This document shows, one piece after another, positions 1-8,585 of a stretch of DNA of 9,501 nt (the stretch's first letter is position 1; each line of letters starts with the position of its first letter). Below the pieces are notes generated by a model, which worked only from the letters and a program-made list of their open reading frames with translations, was not told where the DNA came from and made no database searches. The DNA comes from Synergistaceae bacterium (GTDB lineage Bacteria; Synergistota; Synergistia; Synergistales; Synergistaceae), in contig JAAYEY010000114.1 of NCBI GenBank assembly GCA_012728505.1, positions 1-9,501 of the forward strand, given 5' to 3'. A program made the translations under genes and the position numbers.

Positions 1-126
1 CGCTCCGCCATGACTGGCAAGCGTCTTCGTAATCGCCGCTGTAAGCGTCGTCTTACCGTGGTCGATATGGCCTATTGTTCCTATGTTTAGATGCGGCTTG
101 TTTCTTACAAATTTTTCCTTTGCCAT
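1..126 (-). CDS. tuf: Elongation factor Tu, N-terminal fragment (gene runs off the window)
   Basis: EF-Tu is the GTPase that delivers aminoacyl-tRNA to the ribosomal A site. Only the first 42 codons are present, and the rest lies beyond the left edge. The translation opens [20 protein letters not shown] and contains the P-loop GHIDHGKT followed by TLTAAIT, which is diagnostic of EF-Tu; the more usual form is GHVDHGKT, so Ile replaces Val here conservatively. The ATG at 126-124 is preceded by GGAGG at 141-137 with a 10-nt gap, which fixes the start. It lies 45 nt after the fusA stop with no visible terminator between, so it is probably co-transcribed with fusA as the last gene of the str cluster. 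Whether it is the only tuf copy in the genome cannot be seen here. Confidence 0.97.
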   Translation of the reverse strand, partial: MAKEKFVRNKPHLNIGTIGHIDHGKTTLTAAITKTLASHGGA

Positions 127-171
127 TTCTGTCGTGCCTCCTTTGGTTATCTTCTGCTTTTTAATATTTTG

Positions 172-2238
172 CTATATTTTCAGAAGTTCTTCCGCAATGT
201 TCTTGGGAACTTCGTCATAATGATGGAAAGTCATTGTGTAAGAAGCTCTTCCTGACGTTTTGCTTCTGAGATCCGTGGCATAACCAAACATCTCCGCAAG
301 CGGGACAAAAGCTTTTACAATACGGGCATTTGCCCTTGAACCCATCTCTGCTACTTTTCCTCTTCTTGAGGAAATGTTGCCGATAACGTCGCCCATGTAT
401 TCTTCAGGAACCACCACTTCTACGTCCATTATTGGTTCCATCAGCACAGGATCCGCTTTCTTAATAGCCTCTTTGATAGCCATAGAACCGGCGATCCTGA
501 AGGCCATTTCTGAGCTGTCAACTTCATGATAGCTTCCGTCGACTATCGCAACTTTGATACCTATAACTGGGTAACCGCCAAGAATTCCAGTGCGAAGAGC
601 TTCTTCAACTCCTTTACGGGCAGCTGGTACATACTCTTTAGGCACAGATCCTCCAAAAGTACGATCTTCCCACTCAAAACCTTTACCTTCAATAAGAGGT
701 TCGATTTCAAGCACTACATCGCCATACTGTCCCTTACCACCGGACTGACGAATAAACTTGCCCTGAGCTCGTGCAGGTTTTTTGATCGCTTCTTTATAGG
801 CGACCTGAGGACGTCCAACCTTAACCTCAACACTAAACTCTCTGCGAAGTCTCTCCACAATTATTTCAAGATGGAGTTCGCCCATTCCACTTATCAGTGT
901 TTGTCCTGTTTCCTCGTTTTCGGAAACATGAAAAGTAGGATCTTCTTCTAAGAGAGAGTTAAGTCCTTTTGCAAGTTTGAGCTGATCCGCTTTGCTCATC
1001 GGCTCAACAGAAAGAGAAATGACTGGTTCAGGAAATATCAGATTCTCAAGGAGCACTGGCCTACTTTCATCGCAAATCGTATCACCGGTCCGGACTTGCT
1101 TGAGTCCCGGTATAGCTATGATAAGTCCCGCCTGCGCGCTTTCCAATTCTTCGCGTTTGTTCGCATGCATTCTGAGAATTCTGCCTACCCTCTCACGGCG
1201 CCTTGTGTTTGTATTATAGATAGACATACCGTTTTCGATAGATCCGGAATAAATCCTGCAGAAAGCCACTCTTCCCACAAACGGGTCTACCATTATCTTG
1301 AAGGCCAAAGCAGCAAACGGCTCTTCAATAGAAGGTTTGATCAAGATTTCCTTTTCTGTGTCATCAGGGTCATGTGCAACGAGCGGCGGCATTTCCAAAG
1401 GACTTGGAAGGTATGCTACTACCGCATCCAAAAGTGGCTGTACCCCTTTGTTTTTAAACGCCGAGCCACACATAACAGGTACGATCTTCAGGTTTATGGT
1501 CGCTTTTCGAATTGTCTTTACTATTAAACCTTCAGGAACATCTCGCCCTTCAAGATAGGACTGCATCATTTCATCATCGAAGTCAGAGAGATTTTCGATC
1601 ATTTCAGACCTTGCAGTCTCAACCTCTTCTTCAAGCTCCGGAGGAACAGCTGCCAGATGGTGCTCATTACCGAGGACGTCGTCGTAAATGATTGCCTTTC
1701 TTGCCACAAGATCGACCATTCCCGAGAAACCGTCCTCTACTCCAATTGGAATCTGAATAGGAACGGCCCTAGCGCCTAAGCGCTTACGCATCTGATCGAC
1801 TACTGAAAAAAAGTCGGCTCCAACTCTGTCCATTTTGTTGACGAAAGCGATCCTTGGAACGTGATACTTATCAGCTTGACGCCATACTGTTTCCGACTGG
1901 GGTTCAACTCCGCCAACTGCACAAAAAACAGAGACTGCCCCGTCAAGCACCCTCATAGAGCGCTCCACTTCCACAGTAAAGTCCACGTGCCCGGGTGTAT
2001 CAATTATATTGATAAGGCAATCGCCCCAGAAGCAGGTAGTAGCGGCAGATGTAATCGTGATACCACGCTCACGCTCCTGATCCATCCAGTCCATAGTTGC
2101 AGCACCTTCGTGGGTTTCACCCAACTTGTGCTTACGGCCCGTATAGAACAGGATTCGCTCTGTCGTTGTTGTTTTGCCTGCGTCAATATGCGCAGCTATT
2201 CCAATATTGCGCACCTTACTTAAGTCGATGCCATGCAT
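172..2238 (-). CDS. fusA: Elongation factor G
   Basis: EF-G is the ribosomal translocase, which uses GTP to move tRNA and mRNA after peptide transfer; with ribosome recycling factor it also splits post-termination ribosomes. The protein has 688 residues, close to the usual size (about 690-705). GTPase motifs are G1 AHIDAGKT (16-23), switch I RGITIT (58-63), G3 DTPGHVD (80-86, with the catalytic-type His84), G4 NKMD (134-137) and G5 GSA (258-260). The domain IV tip loop [10 protein letters not shown] (568-577) is intact. I chose the ATG at 2238 because GGTGGTG at 2251-2245 sits 6 nt upstream; the open frame extends to a TTG at 2253, but that codon overlaps the ribosome binding site. Genes with a second EF-G-like paralogue exist in many bacteria, but the position between rpsG and tuf marks this as the canonical translocase. 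The stop is TAG at 174-172. Confidence 0.97.
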   Translation of the reverse strand: MHGIDLSKVRNIGIAAHIDAGKTTTTERILFYTGRKHKLGETHEGAATMDWMDQERERGITITSAATTCFWGDCLINIIDTPGHVDFTVEVERSMRVLDGAVSVFCAVGGVEPQSETVWRQADKYHVPRIAFVNKMDRVGADFFSVVDQMRKRLGARAVPIQIPIGVEDGFSGMVDLVARKAIIYDDVLGNEHHLAAVPPELEEEVETARSEMIENLSDFDDEMMQSYLEGRDVPEGLIVKTIRKATINLKIVPVMCGSAFKNKGVQPLLDAVVAYLPSPLEMPPLVAHDPDDTEKEILIKPSIEEPFAALAFKIMVDPFVGRVAFCRIYSGSIENGMSIYNTNTRRRERVGRILRMHANKREELESAQAGLIIAIPGLKQVRTGDTICDESRPVLLENLIFPEPVISLSVEPMSKADQLKLAKGLNSLLEEDPTFHVSENEETGQTLISGMGELHLEIIVERLRREFSVEVKVGRPQVAYKEAIKKPARAQGKFIRQSGGKGQYGDVVLEIEPLIEGKGFEWEDRTFGGSVPKEYVPAARKGVEEALRTGILGGYPVIGIKVAIVDGSYHEVDSSEMAFRIAGSMAIKEAIKKADPVLMEPIMDVEVVVPEEYMGDVIGNISSRRGKVAEMGSRANARIVKAFVPLAEMFGYATDLRSKTSGRASYTMTFHHYDEVPKNIAEELLKI

Positions 2239-2283
2239 CGTCAACACCACCAAACTAAAACTTTGAGATTTTTAATCCTTACA

Positions 2284-2754
2284 CTACCAGCGGTAGTGTG
2301 CGAACGCACGGTTTGCTTCTGCCATGCGGTGTGTATCTTCCCTCTTCTTTACTGAACCGCCTTCGCCCTTACAGGCGTCGGTGAGCTCACGGGCAAGGCG
2401 TTCCAACATTGGAATACCTTTACGTGAACGAGAAAAGTTGATAATCCAACGAATTGCAAGAGCCTCAGCTCTTTCAGGTCTGACTTCAATAGGAACCTGA
2501 TAGGTAGCTCCGCCGACTCGTCTAGGTTTAACTTCAACGAGCGGACTCACGTTAGCCATCGCTTTTTGAAATACTTCTGCAGGTTCAATGCTAAGCCTGC
2601 TTCCAGCCAGATCCAGTGCTCCATAGAAAATCCATTCTGCAGTGCTCTTTTTTCCGCTGAGCATCAAGCAGTTGATGAATTTTGTAATTGCCGGGTTCGC
2701 ATAGACTGAATCGGGCGGCGTTATACGTTTTTTAACATATCCCTTACGTGGCAT
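2284..2754 (-). CDS. rpsG: 30S ribosomal protein S7
   Basis: S7 is a primary 16S rRNA-binding protein that nucleates assembly of the 30S head and lies near the E-site tRNA and mRNA exit. The 156-residue length is normal. Family signatures are the N-terminal MPRKG, the [11 protein letters not shown] segment (about 31-41), [16 protein letters not shown] (about 73-88), [10 protein letters not shown] and the C-terminal [20 protein letters not shown] ending in RW. There is no C-terminal extension. The ATG start at 2754-2752 is supported by GGAGG at 2769-2765 with 10-nt spacing. It follows rpsL by 29 nt and precedes fusA by 45 nt, the standard str order. In E. coli S7 represses translation of its own operon by binding the rpsL-rpsG gap. 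That gap is only 29 nt here and shows no large structure, so the E. coli-type site is probably absent (inference). Confidence 0.98.
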   Translation of the reverse strand: MPRKGYVKKRITPPDSVYANPAITKFINCLMLSGKKSTAEWIFYGALDLAGSRLSIEPAEVFQKAMANVSPLVEVKPRRVGGATYQVPIEVRPERAEALAIRWIINFSRSRKGIPMLERLARELTDACKGEGGSVKKREDTHRMAEANRAFAHYRW

Positions 2755-2783
2755 ATAAGACCAACCTCCCTTTTAAATACTTA

Positions 2784-3155
2784 TTACTTCGGTTTGCGAG
2801 CGCCGTAGAGCGAACGGCTCTGACGACGGTTTTCAACGCCACCGCAGTCAAGTGTTCCCCTGATTATGTGATAACGAACACCGGGAAGGTCCTTTATACG
2901 ACCGCCGCGGACCAAGACTACAGAGTGTTCCTGTAGGTTATGTCCTACACCCGGTATATAAGCAGTAACTTCTATTCCGTTAGTAAGACGCACACGTGCG
3001 ACTTTACGGAGAGCAGAGTTGGGCTTCTTAGGAGTAACAGTGTAGACACGGGTACAAACTCCACGACGCTGCGGATTATTCTGAAGCGCCGGTGAAGATA
3101 TACCACGCCTTTTGTCCGATCTTCCGTTGCGAATAAGTTGGCTTATTGTTGGCAA
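2784..3155 (-). CDS. rpsL: 30S ribosomal protein S12 (TTG start)
   Basis: S12 lies in the decoding centre of the 30S subunit and monitors codon-anticodon fit. The 123-residue protein has the family core [20 protein letters not shown] (about 30-49) and the loop [14 protein letters not shown] (83-96). Lys43 and Lys88, the two classic sites of streptomycin-resistance substitutions, are both the wild-type lysine, so no S12-type streptomycin resistance is encoded. Asp89 is the position that RimO methylthiolates in some bacteria. The start is a TTG at 3155-3153: GGAGG at 3167-3163 is spaced exactly 7 nt before it, the translation then begins MPTISQL like other S12 proteins, and there is no in-frame ATG close by. 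It follows the L7Ae-like gene by 33 nt and precedes rpsG by 29 nt. The stop is TAA at 2786-2784. Confidence 0.97.
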   Translation of the reverse strand: MPTISQLIRNGRSDKRRGISSPALQNNPQRRGVCTRVYTVTPKKPNSALRKVARVRLTNGIEVTAYIPGVGHNLQEHSVVLVRGGRIKDLPGVRYHIIRGTLDCGGVENRRQSRSLYGARKPK

Positions 3156-3188
3156 ATAGCTCCCTCCTTCCTCATAAATAATGTCTTT

Positions 3189-3437
3189 CTACTTTTTAAG
3201 AAGTGCTGCTGCCGCAGTTTTCCTTGTAACAGCACAAGCTCTTCCTAATTGCAATGATTGTTCCGTCCATTCAACGAGAACTCCCCGTTTAAAGGCCTCT
3301 TCCAGTATTTCTGATAACAGATGGCCATCAGCTTCTTTTGAGAGAAATACCTTGCTTACCTCATCTGCTTTAAGCTTCCGGAGTACTGAGTTAATCCCAG
3401 CAACTCTTCTGGAGGAAGCGAGCTCGTTTAAAGGCAC
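3189..3437 (-). CDS. L7Ae/L30e-family small RNA-binding protein (YbxF-like)
   Basis: This is a small protein of the L7Ae/L30e/S12e superfamily, probably an orthologue of Bacillus YbxF, which is also about 82 residues, sits just before rpsL and binds kink-turn RNA. Visible support is the pattern of an N-terminal helix rich in Arg/Lys, the strand EVSKVFLSKEAD, a middle helix LLSEILEEAFKRG, the strand VLVEW, then LGRACAV, the counterpart of the LGKACGI segment I recall in YbxF. The start is set at the GTG at 3437-3435 (82 residues) because GGAGG at 3449-3445 is spaced 7 nt before it. An upstream in-frame GTG at 3464 would add nine poorly conserved residues and falls at the likely transcription start. 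It is the first gene after the predicted promoter at 3471-3499. The cellular role of this family in bacteria is not well settled. RNA binding is family knowledge; the orthology is inference. Confidence 0.88.
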   Translation of the reverse strand: MPLNELASSRRVAGINSVLRKLKADEVSKVFLSKEADGHLLSEILEEAFKRGVLVEWTEQSLQLGRACAVTRKTAAAALLKK

Positions 3438-3450
3438 ACGGACACCTCCT

Positions 3451-3464
3451 GTGCAAAATTGCAC
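3451..3464 (-). promoter_or_regulatory. Small hairpin immediately upstream of the L7Ae-like gene RBS
   Basis: The minus-strand sequence GTGCAATTTTGCAC is a perfect palindrome-like repeat. As RNA it forms a 5-bp stem (GUGCA/UGCAC) with a 4-nt loop. The A-rich spacer ends directly at the AGGAGG ribosome binding site (3450-3445), and the predicted transcription start falls at about 3464-3465, so the hairpin would be at the very 5' end of the str-cluster mRNA. It could protect the 5' end or modulate initiation, but the stem is short and a function is only inferred. Confidence 0.4.
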
Positions 3465-3470
3465 CAGAGT

Positions 3471-3499
3471 ATATTAACAGCGGAAGCCCCTGGTGTCAA
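3471..3499 (-). promoter_or_regulatory. Predicted sigma-70-type promoter of the L7Ae-rpsL-rpsG-fusA-tuf cluster
   Basis: On the minus strand a perfect -35 TTGACA (3499-3494) is followed by a 17-nt spacer and a -10 TAATAT (3476-3471). The -10 is preceded by TG plus one base, an extended -10 element. Transcription would begin around 3464-3465 (GG), about 27 nt before the GTG start at 3437. Perfect -35, optimal spacing and extended -10 make this the best promoter in the window. The spacer is the right arm of the inverted repeat at 3477-3521 and the -35 lies in its loop. The -10 itself matches the TATAAT consensus at only four of six positions, including the key A2 and T6. Confidence 0.75.
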
Positions 3500-3533
3500 T
3501 AAACACTTTGGCTTCCGCTGTGATTTTTATTTG
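3477..3533 (+). terminator. 12-bp perfect inverted repeat with T-tract on the plus strand (terminator-like, possibly antisense)
   Basis: The arms ACAGCGGAAGCC (3477-3488) and GGCTTCCGCTGT (3510-3521) are perfect inverted repeats. An inner 4-bp GTGT/ACAC pairing (3493-3496 with 3503-3506) closes a 6-nt loop. Read on the plus strand the stem is followed by GATTTTTATTTG (3522-3533), the layout of an intrinsic terminator. Read on the minus strand, in the direction of the genes, the stem is followed by TAATATACTC, a poor U-tract. As a terminator it therefore points against the genes and would stop antisense transcription heading into rpoC. It may still act as a weak terminator, pause or processing site for rpoBC mRNA. 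The same DNA carries the str promoter. Confidence 0.5.
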
Positions 3534-3536
3534 CTT

Positions 3537-3574
3537 ATCGATTTTTAAGTAAAACTACCTACTTACAAATCGAT
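3537..3574 (-). repeat. 15-bp inverted repeat overlapping the rpoC stop codon
   Basis: Arms at 3537-3551 (ATCGATTTTTAAGTA) and 3560-3574 (TACTTACAAATCGAT) pair at 14 of 15 positions around an 8-nt loop; the single mismatch is between 3545 and 3566. In the rpoC transcript the upstream arm contains the last codons and most of the TAG stop (3561-3559). The stem is AT-rich and no U-run follows it in the gene direction (the next bases are AAGCAAATAAAAATC), so it is not a classical intrinsic terminator. It may be a 3'-end stabiliser or processing signal, or work in tandem with the GC-rich repeat 15 nt downstream. Confidence 0.6.
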
Positions 3575-6500
3575 GTCTCGTCAGCTGCTACCAAGACTTC
3601 CGCTTGTTCCAAGACAGGTTGCTCTGCAACTTCGGTAATCTCAATCTTTCTGTATCTTTCAATGCCTGTTCCTGCCGGTATCAGAAGTCCTATTATTACG
3701 TTTTCTTTTAGGCCAACCAGGTTATCTACATCTCCTCTTACAGCAGAAGCAGCAAGAACCTGAGCTGTCTGCTGGAAAGAAGCAGCGGAAAGGAAACTGT
3801 CGGTTGCCAAGGCCGCTTTGGTTACTCCGTGGACCACCGGACGCCACTGTGGTTCTTCTCTAAGACGCCTTACAAAAGAGACCCTTTGGATAAGCACTTT
3901 ATGATCCGCTGGAGCCTGTTTGGGGCGGACAGTAATGTCATTGGCCGCTGAAGAGGCGATGATATCAAGCGCTTTGCTCGTAATTTCCTGACCTGCTTCG
4001 ACAAGAGTTGTTCCTTTTTCATCACTTACTTTTTCAAGGAGTACTTTGCCAAGAGCTTTTTCTGTAAGCACCTGTTTGATAATTTTTTCTCTTGTAATTA
4101 TGTTTCCTTCACTTTCGATGCCTGAAATAGAGCCTTCAATTATTCCCCTTACTATTGAACCATCAATGCTGTGAATGATATTTTCAATCACTTCTCCGTC
4201 AGAGTTGATCGCCTGCGTAAGTGGCTTGCCAAAATAATGCTCAATCAGGGCGTGGTGCATAGAGTCAGTAAGGTTAATATGTTCAGGCGTTTTCCAGAGT
4301 TTGATCTCGCTTATGTTGTTTGCACTCAGCGTCTTTATCGCAAGAGAATCGACCAAGGTGTCCATCGGGATTATTACCTTGCCATCCTTTTCAACATCAG
4401 CTGCAAACCAAGCTCCATCTTCGCTCTCATCAAGAATATTGGTATCTCTGACCAACATCGGCTGCGGTGGCAGTGAGACTATTTTCGCAAGATCAGCGGC
4501 AGAGAGTCGCGTTCCTGCTTTTATCAAAACCTTGTCACCTGTTTCCGGCTTGAACTCCTTAATCAGTTCAAGACCTTCCATCGCCCTGCGGAAGCTTGCA
4601 TCGCCCAGAACAATACGAAGCTCGCCTTCCTTATCGTGTACTATGAGTTCCCCGGTTATTCCTCCCGGCTTCAGCATCTCTGCCAGAGTCGGCTTAGTTA
4701 TGAAATCAGGAGCATCCCCATCTTTTTTCATAAATTCTCCCGGTGCTTCAATGACTTTGCAGTCTTTCACGAAAAGGTACGATTCATCGAGAGATTCCTG
4801 ATTGTGATCGGAAATAACCTTCATATTCTTTTCGAAATCTTCCTTCCAAACCAGTTCGCCGGAAACAAAGGAGCTGTCTCCCTCTTCTACTACACGAACA
4901 CGATTAATGGGCGCAACTTTGCGAAGTATCGTCTCAATATGTTTATCATTTATTGCAACACCTTGGGAACGATAAACTTCTTGAATACCGTCAAGTAGGT
5001 AGTGCTGGACCGTCTCAAGGCCTTCAACTTCCAAAAGCTGCTGAGGATCTATGTAACCCTCTGTAAGAAGCATTCCCTTTGTAATCGTACATCCCTCTTC
5101 TATTCCAGAGAGCAGATTTTGTGATGCCGGGATGTTATAAGATACCCTTTCCTCGGATCCGTCTTCCTTCATTACCCCTATTATCAGCTTTTTCTTTGCG
5201 TCCATATCTCTAATTTCAAGCAGGGTTCCCCCTACTTCAGCAAGGATAGCGACCTTCTTGGGCCTGCGAACTTCGAAAAGTTGTTCTATTCTTGGGAGCC
5301 CCTGGGTAATATCTTCTCCTGTAAACTGACGAACTCCGCCTGTGTGGAATGTTCTCATTGTAAGCTGTGTGCCTGGCTCCCCTATAGACTGAGCTGCAAC
5401 GACTCCGACAGCCTCACCGATGGCAACTTTTTTCCTAGTTCCGAGATCTCTTCCATAGCAGGCTCGACAGATTCCGTGTCTCAATCCGCAAGTAAGTGGG
5501 CTACGTACCCAGACTGAATCAATACCTATAGATTCAATGTATACTGCCTTTTCAGCAGAGATTTCTTCACCCTTAGTAAGAACCTGCTCATCAGTTTTCG
5601 GGTGCTTCATGTCATGCATGCAGGTCCTTCCCATCAGTCTTTCAGACATAGAGATAGTAATCTTTCCATCCTGCTGAAGGAGGGGGCGTACTTCAACGCC
5701 CTGATCTGTGCCGCAGTCTTCTTCCATGATTATCAGATCCTGAGCAACGTCAACGAGTCGCCTGGTCAGATATCCTGACTTTGCAGTACGCAAAGCGGTG
5801 TCAGCGAGTCCTTTTCTTGCTCCGTGAGTCGAAATGAAATACTCAAGGGTATTTAGCCCCTCTTTAAAGTTGGCAACAATAGGATAACGTATTATACGGC
5901 CCGAAGGATCTGCCATAAGTCCGCGGATACCGGCCATCTGTGCTACCTGTCCTCGCGAGCCTCGTGCTCCTGAGTCGACCATTATCCTAAGAGGGTTCGT
6001 TTCTTTCATGCTGTCCATGATATTATCAGCAATGCGCCGACCAGCATCAGACCAGAGAATATCCTTTTGTCTCATATATTCGTCTTCGGTTAGAATGCCC
6101 ATCTCGTACTGAGAGGTAAAATCCTCTTCCTGCATTAGAGTTGCATCCACTATTTCTTTCTTTTCTTTAGGCACAACTATATCGCCGACGCCGAGGCTTA
6201 TCCCGCTGTAAGTAGACCAACGATATCCAAGCGTCTTGATCTCGTCCAGCATTTCGACCATGGATGTCTGTCCTACCTTGTCGTATGCTGTATCCAAAAG
6301 TGAAGCCATCTCTTTTTTATTTATCGTTTTGTTAATGAACCTAAGTTCTGGATCCAGTGCTGCGTTAAAGAGCACACGGCCCGGAGATGTCTCTATCCAT
6401 TTTCCGTCGATTGTCTCACATTCCCAAGCTGGAGCTGCTTTAAGCTTGACCTTTGAGTTAACGTTAACTAGCGAATGATCCAGAGCTGACATTACATCTT

Positions 6501-8585
6501 CAACGTCCCGGAAGCAAAGTCCTTCTCCCTTAAGCCCATCTCTCATGCTGGTCAGGAAATATACACCCAGAATTATATCCTGAGTCGGTACGACTACAGG
6601 TTTGCCGCTTGCAGGAGAAAGAAGGTTGTTTGAGGAAAGCATAAGCAATCTAGCCTCAGTCTGAGCCTCCAACGAGAGCGGGACATGAACTGCCATTTGG
6701 TCTCCGTCAAAGTCAGCGTTAAAAGCAGTACAGACAAGGGGGTGGAGCCTTATCGCCTTTCCTTCAATGAGGACCGGTTCAAATGCCTGTATACCCAGCC
6801 TGTGGAGGGTAGGTGCGCGGTTGAGCATTACTGGATGGTCTTTGATTATCCCTTCCAGAATTGCCCAGACTTCGTCTCTTCCTCTTTCAATAAACCTTCT
6901 TGCACTCTTCACATTAGGAGTAAGTCCTGTTTCTACCAACTTATGCATCACAAAAGGCTTAAAAAGTTCAAGAGCCATTTGCTTTGGAAGACCACACTGA
7001 TATAGTTTCAGGCTTGGTCCTATTACTATGACTGAACGTCCTGAGTAGTCTACTCTTTTACCTAACAAGTTCTGACGAAAACGGCCTTTTTTTCCTCTGA
7101 GCAGGTCTGTAAGGCTCTTAAGAGGCCTGTTGCCAGCTCCGAGGACTGCTTTGCCTCTGCGACCGTTATCAATAAGTGCATCTACAGATTCCTGCAGCAT
7201 CCTCTTCTCATTGCGCACAATAATCTCAGGCGCCTTGAGTTCTTGGAGCTTGCGTAGACGGTTATTCCTATTGATAACCCTGCGGTACAAGTCATTGAGG
7301 TCAGATGTTGCGAAACGTCCGCCATCCAGCTGTACCATAGGACGAAGATCGGGCGGAATGACAGGAAGGGCAGATAGCACCATCCATTCAGGTTGGCTGT
7401 CGCTCTTTCTGAAATCTTCAGCAACCTGAAGTCTCTTGACAAATTTGCGTTTCTTTTGTCCTGAACTCTCCGCAATGTCTTCCCTTAGGGATGTAACAAG
7501 AAGACCTATGTCCATTTGTTCAAGAAGGGTTAAAACTCCCTCCGCTCCTATCCCTGCTTCGAAAGTCCTATCGTAAGCATCACATATTGATTGTTCTCTT
7601 TCGAGAATTATGTCGGCTCTATCGAACGGAGACTCTCCCCCGTTAATAACAATATAGCACGGATCTTCCAGAGTCTCTGTCTCTTCTATTGTCTGAAAGC
7701 GCTTGGGATACTTCTGGCTGTATAGCCTGTATTCGCTCTCAGATATTACGTCATTTTTTACAAATGGCAGATGTACCACCGTCGTAACTATGAAAGCGTC
7801 CTGGTTGTTAAGGACAGCTCTTTCGAATATAAGATCGCTGTCGGCTTCTTTCATAGCTGCTATCTTTGATTCAGCTATGATTACGTTCGAGGCCTGTTCA
7901 TCGGCTTCTTTAAACATGCGATGTGCAGGCTCTGCCTTGAACAGTTCATCTCCATATTCGGTCAGGGTACGATTGACCTGGGCAGCGGTTATTACATCAC
8001 CTTCGTCAAAGTTTATCTCTTCAACTTTTGTGATCCTGAATGCCTCTTCAGCTTTAAACTTAGAATCGTAGAAACGGTGGATACGCTCCTCAGATGCTGA
8101 TAAAAGCCTGCCTCTGCGTACTAAGTCTATCCTGCGGCCCTCGCTTACAACTTTATAGACTTTTTCTCTCCGGCGGGTAGGCGCAAAATAGACAACTTTT
8201 TCAAGCTCTTTGGTGGATGTGCCCAACAGAAGGCTAAGCCTGCTAGGAATACCTCTCAGGTACCAAATGTGGACAACGGGCGCTGCAAGCTCTATATGCC
8301 CCATTCTCTCTCTCCGCACACGGTTGTCAGTTACCTCAACACCACAACGGTCACATACGACTCCCCTGAACTTGGGTCCGCTTCTTTTGTATTTTCCGCA
8401 GGCACACTCATAACTGCGAGTTGGGCCAAATATCCTTTCGCAGAAAAGTCCGTCCTTCTCTGGACGAAGCGTTCTGTAGTTTATAGTTTCAGGCTTTTTA
8501 ACTTCACCGCTTGAAAGTTCCCTTATCCTTCCGGGAGAGGATAGTTTTGTCCTTACTCCGGCGATTTCACGATTTAAGTTAGCCA

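Noticed and set aside
127..171. Possible promoter or terminator between fusA and tuf
   Set aside because: The 45-nt gap has only a weak AT-rich 5-bp repeat (AATAT/ATATT) at its fusA edge, no convincing -35/-10 pair and no GC stem with a U-run. It holds the tuf ribosome binding site and nothing else I can support.
2236..2253. Upstream TTG/GTG starts giving a 693-residue EF-G
   Set aside because: These codons overlap the GGTGGTG ribosome binding site that serves the ATG at 2238, and the extra residues are not part of the usual EF-G N-terminus.
2755..2783. E. coli-style S7 autoregulatory site between rpsL and rpsG
   Set aside because: The gap is only 29 nt, AT-rich, and has no extended stem; apart from the ribosome binding site nothing is visible.
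3435..3464. Longer 91-residue start (GTG at 3464) for the L7Ae-like gene
   Set aside because: The GGAGG at 3449-3445 lies inside that version and is perfectly spaced for the GTG at 3437. The upstream GTG has no ribosome binding site and coincides with the predicted transcript start.
3477..3521. Kink-turn target for the L7Ae-like protein inside the intergenic hairpin
   Set aside because: The internal loop (AAA opposite CAGG on the minus strand) lacks the tandem G-A/A-G pairs and the 3-nt bulge arrangement of a kink-turn.
4301..4801. 166-residue plus-strand open frame, and other antisense frames such as 526-951 and 7703-8071
   Set aside because: They lie wholly inside conserved rpoC or fusA coding sequence on the other strand and their translations show no recognisable domain; frames like these arise readily opposite long conserved genes.
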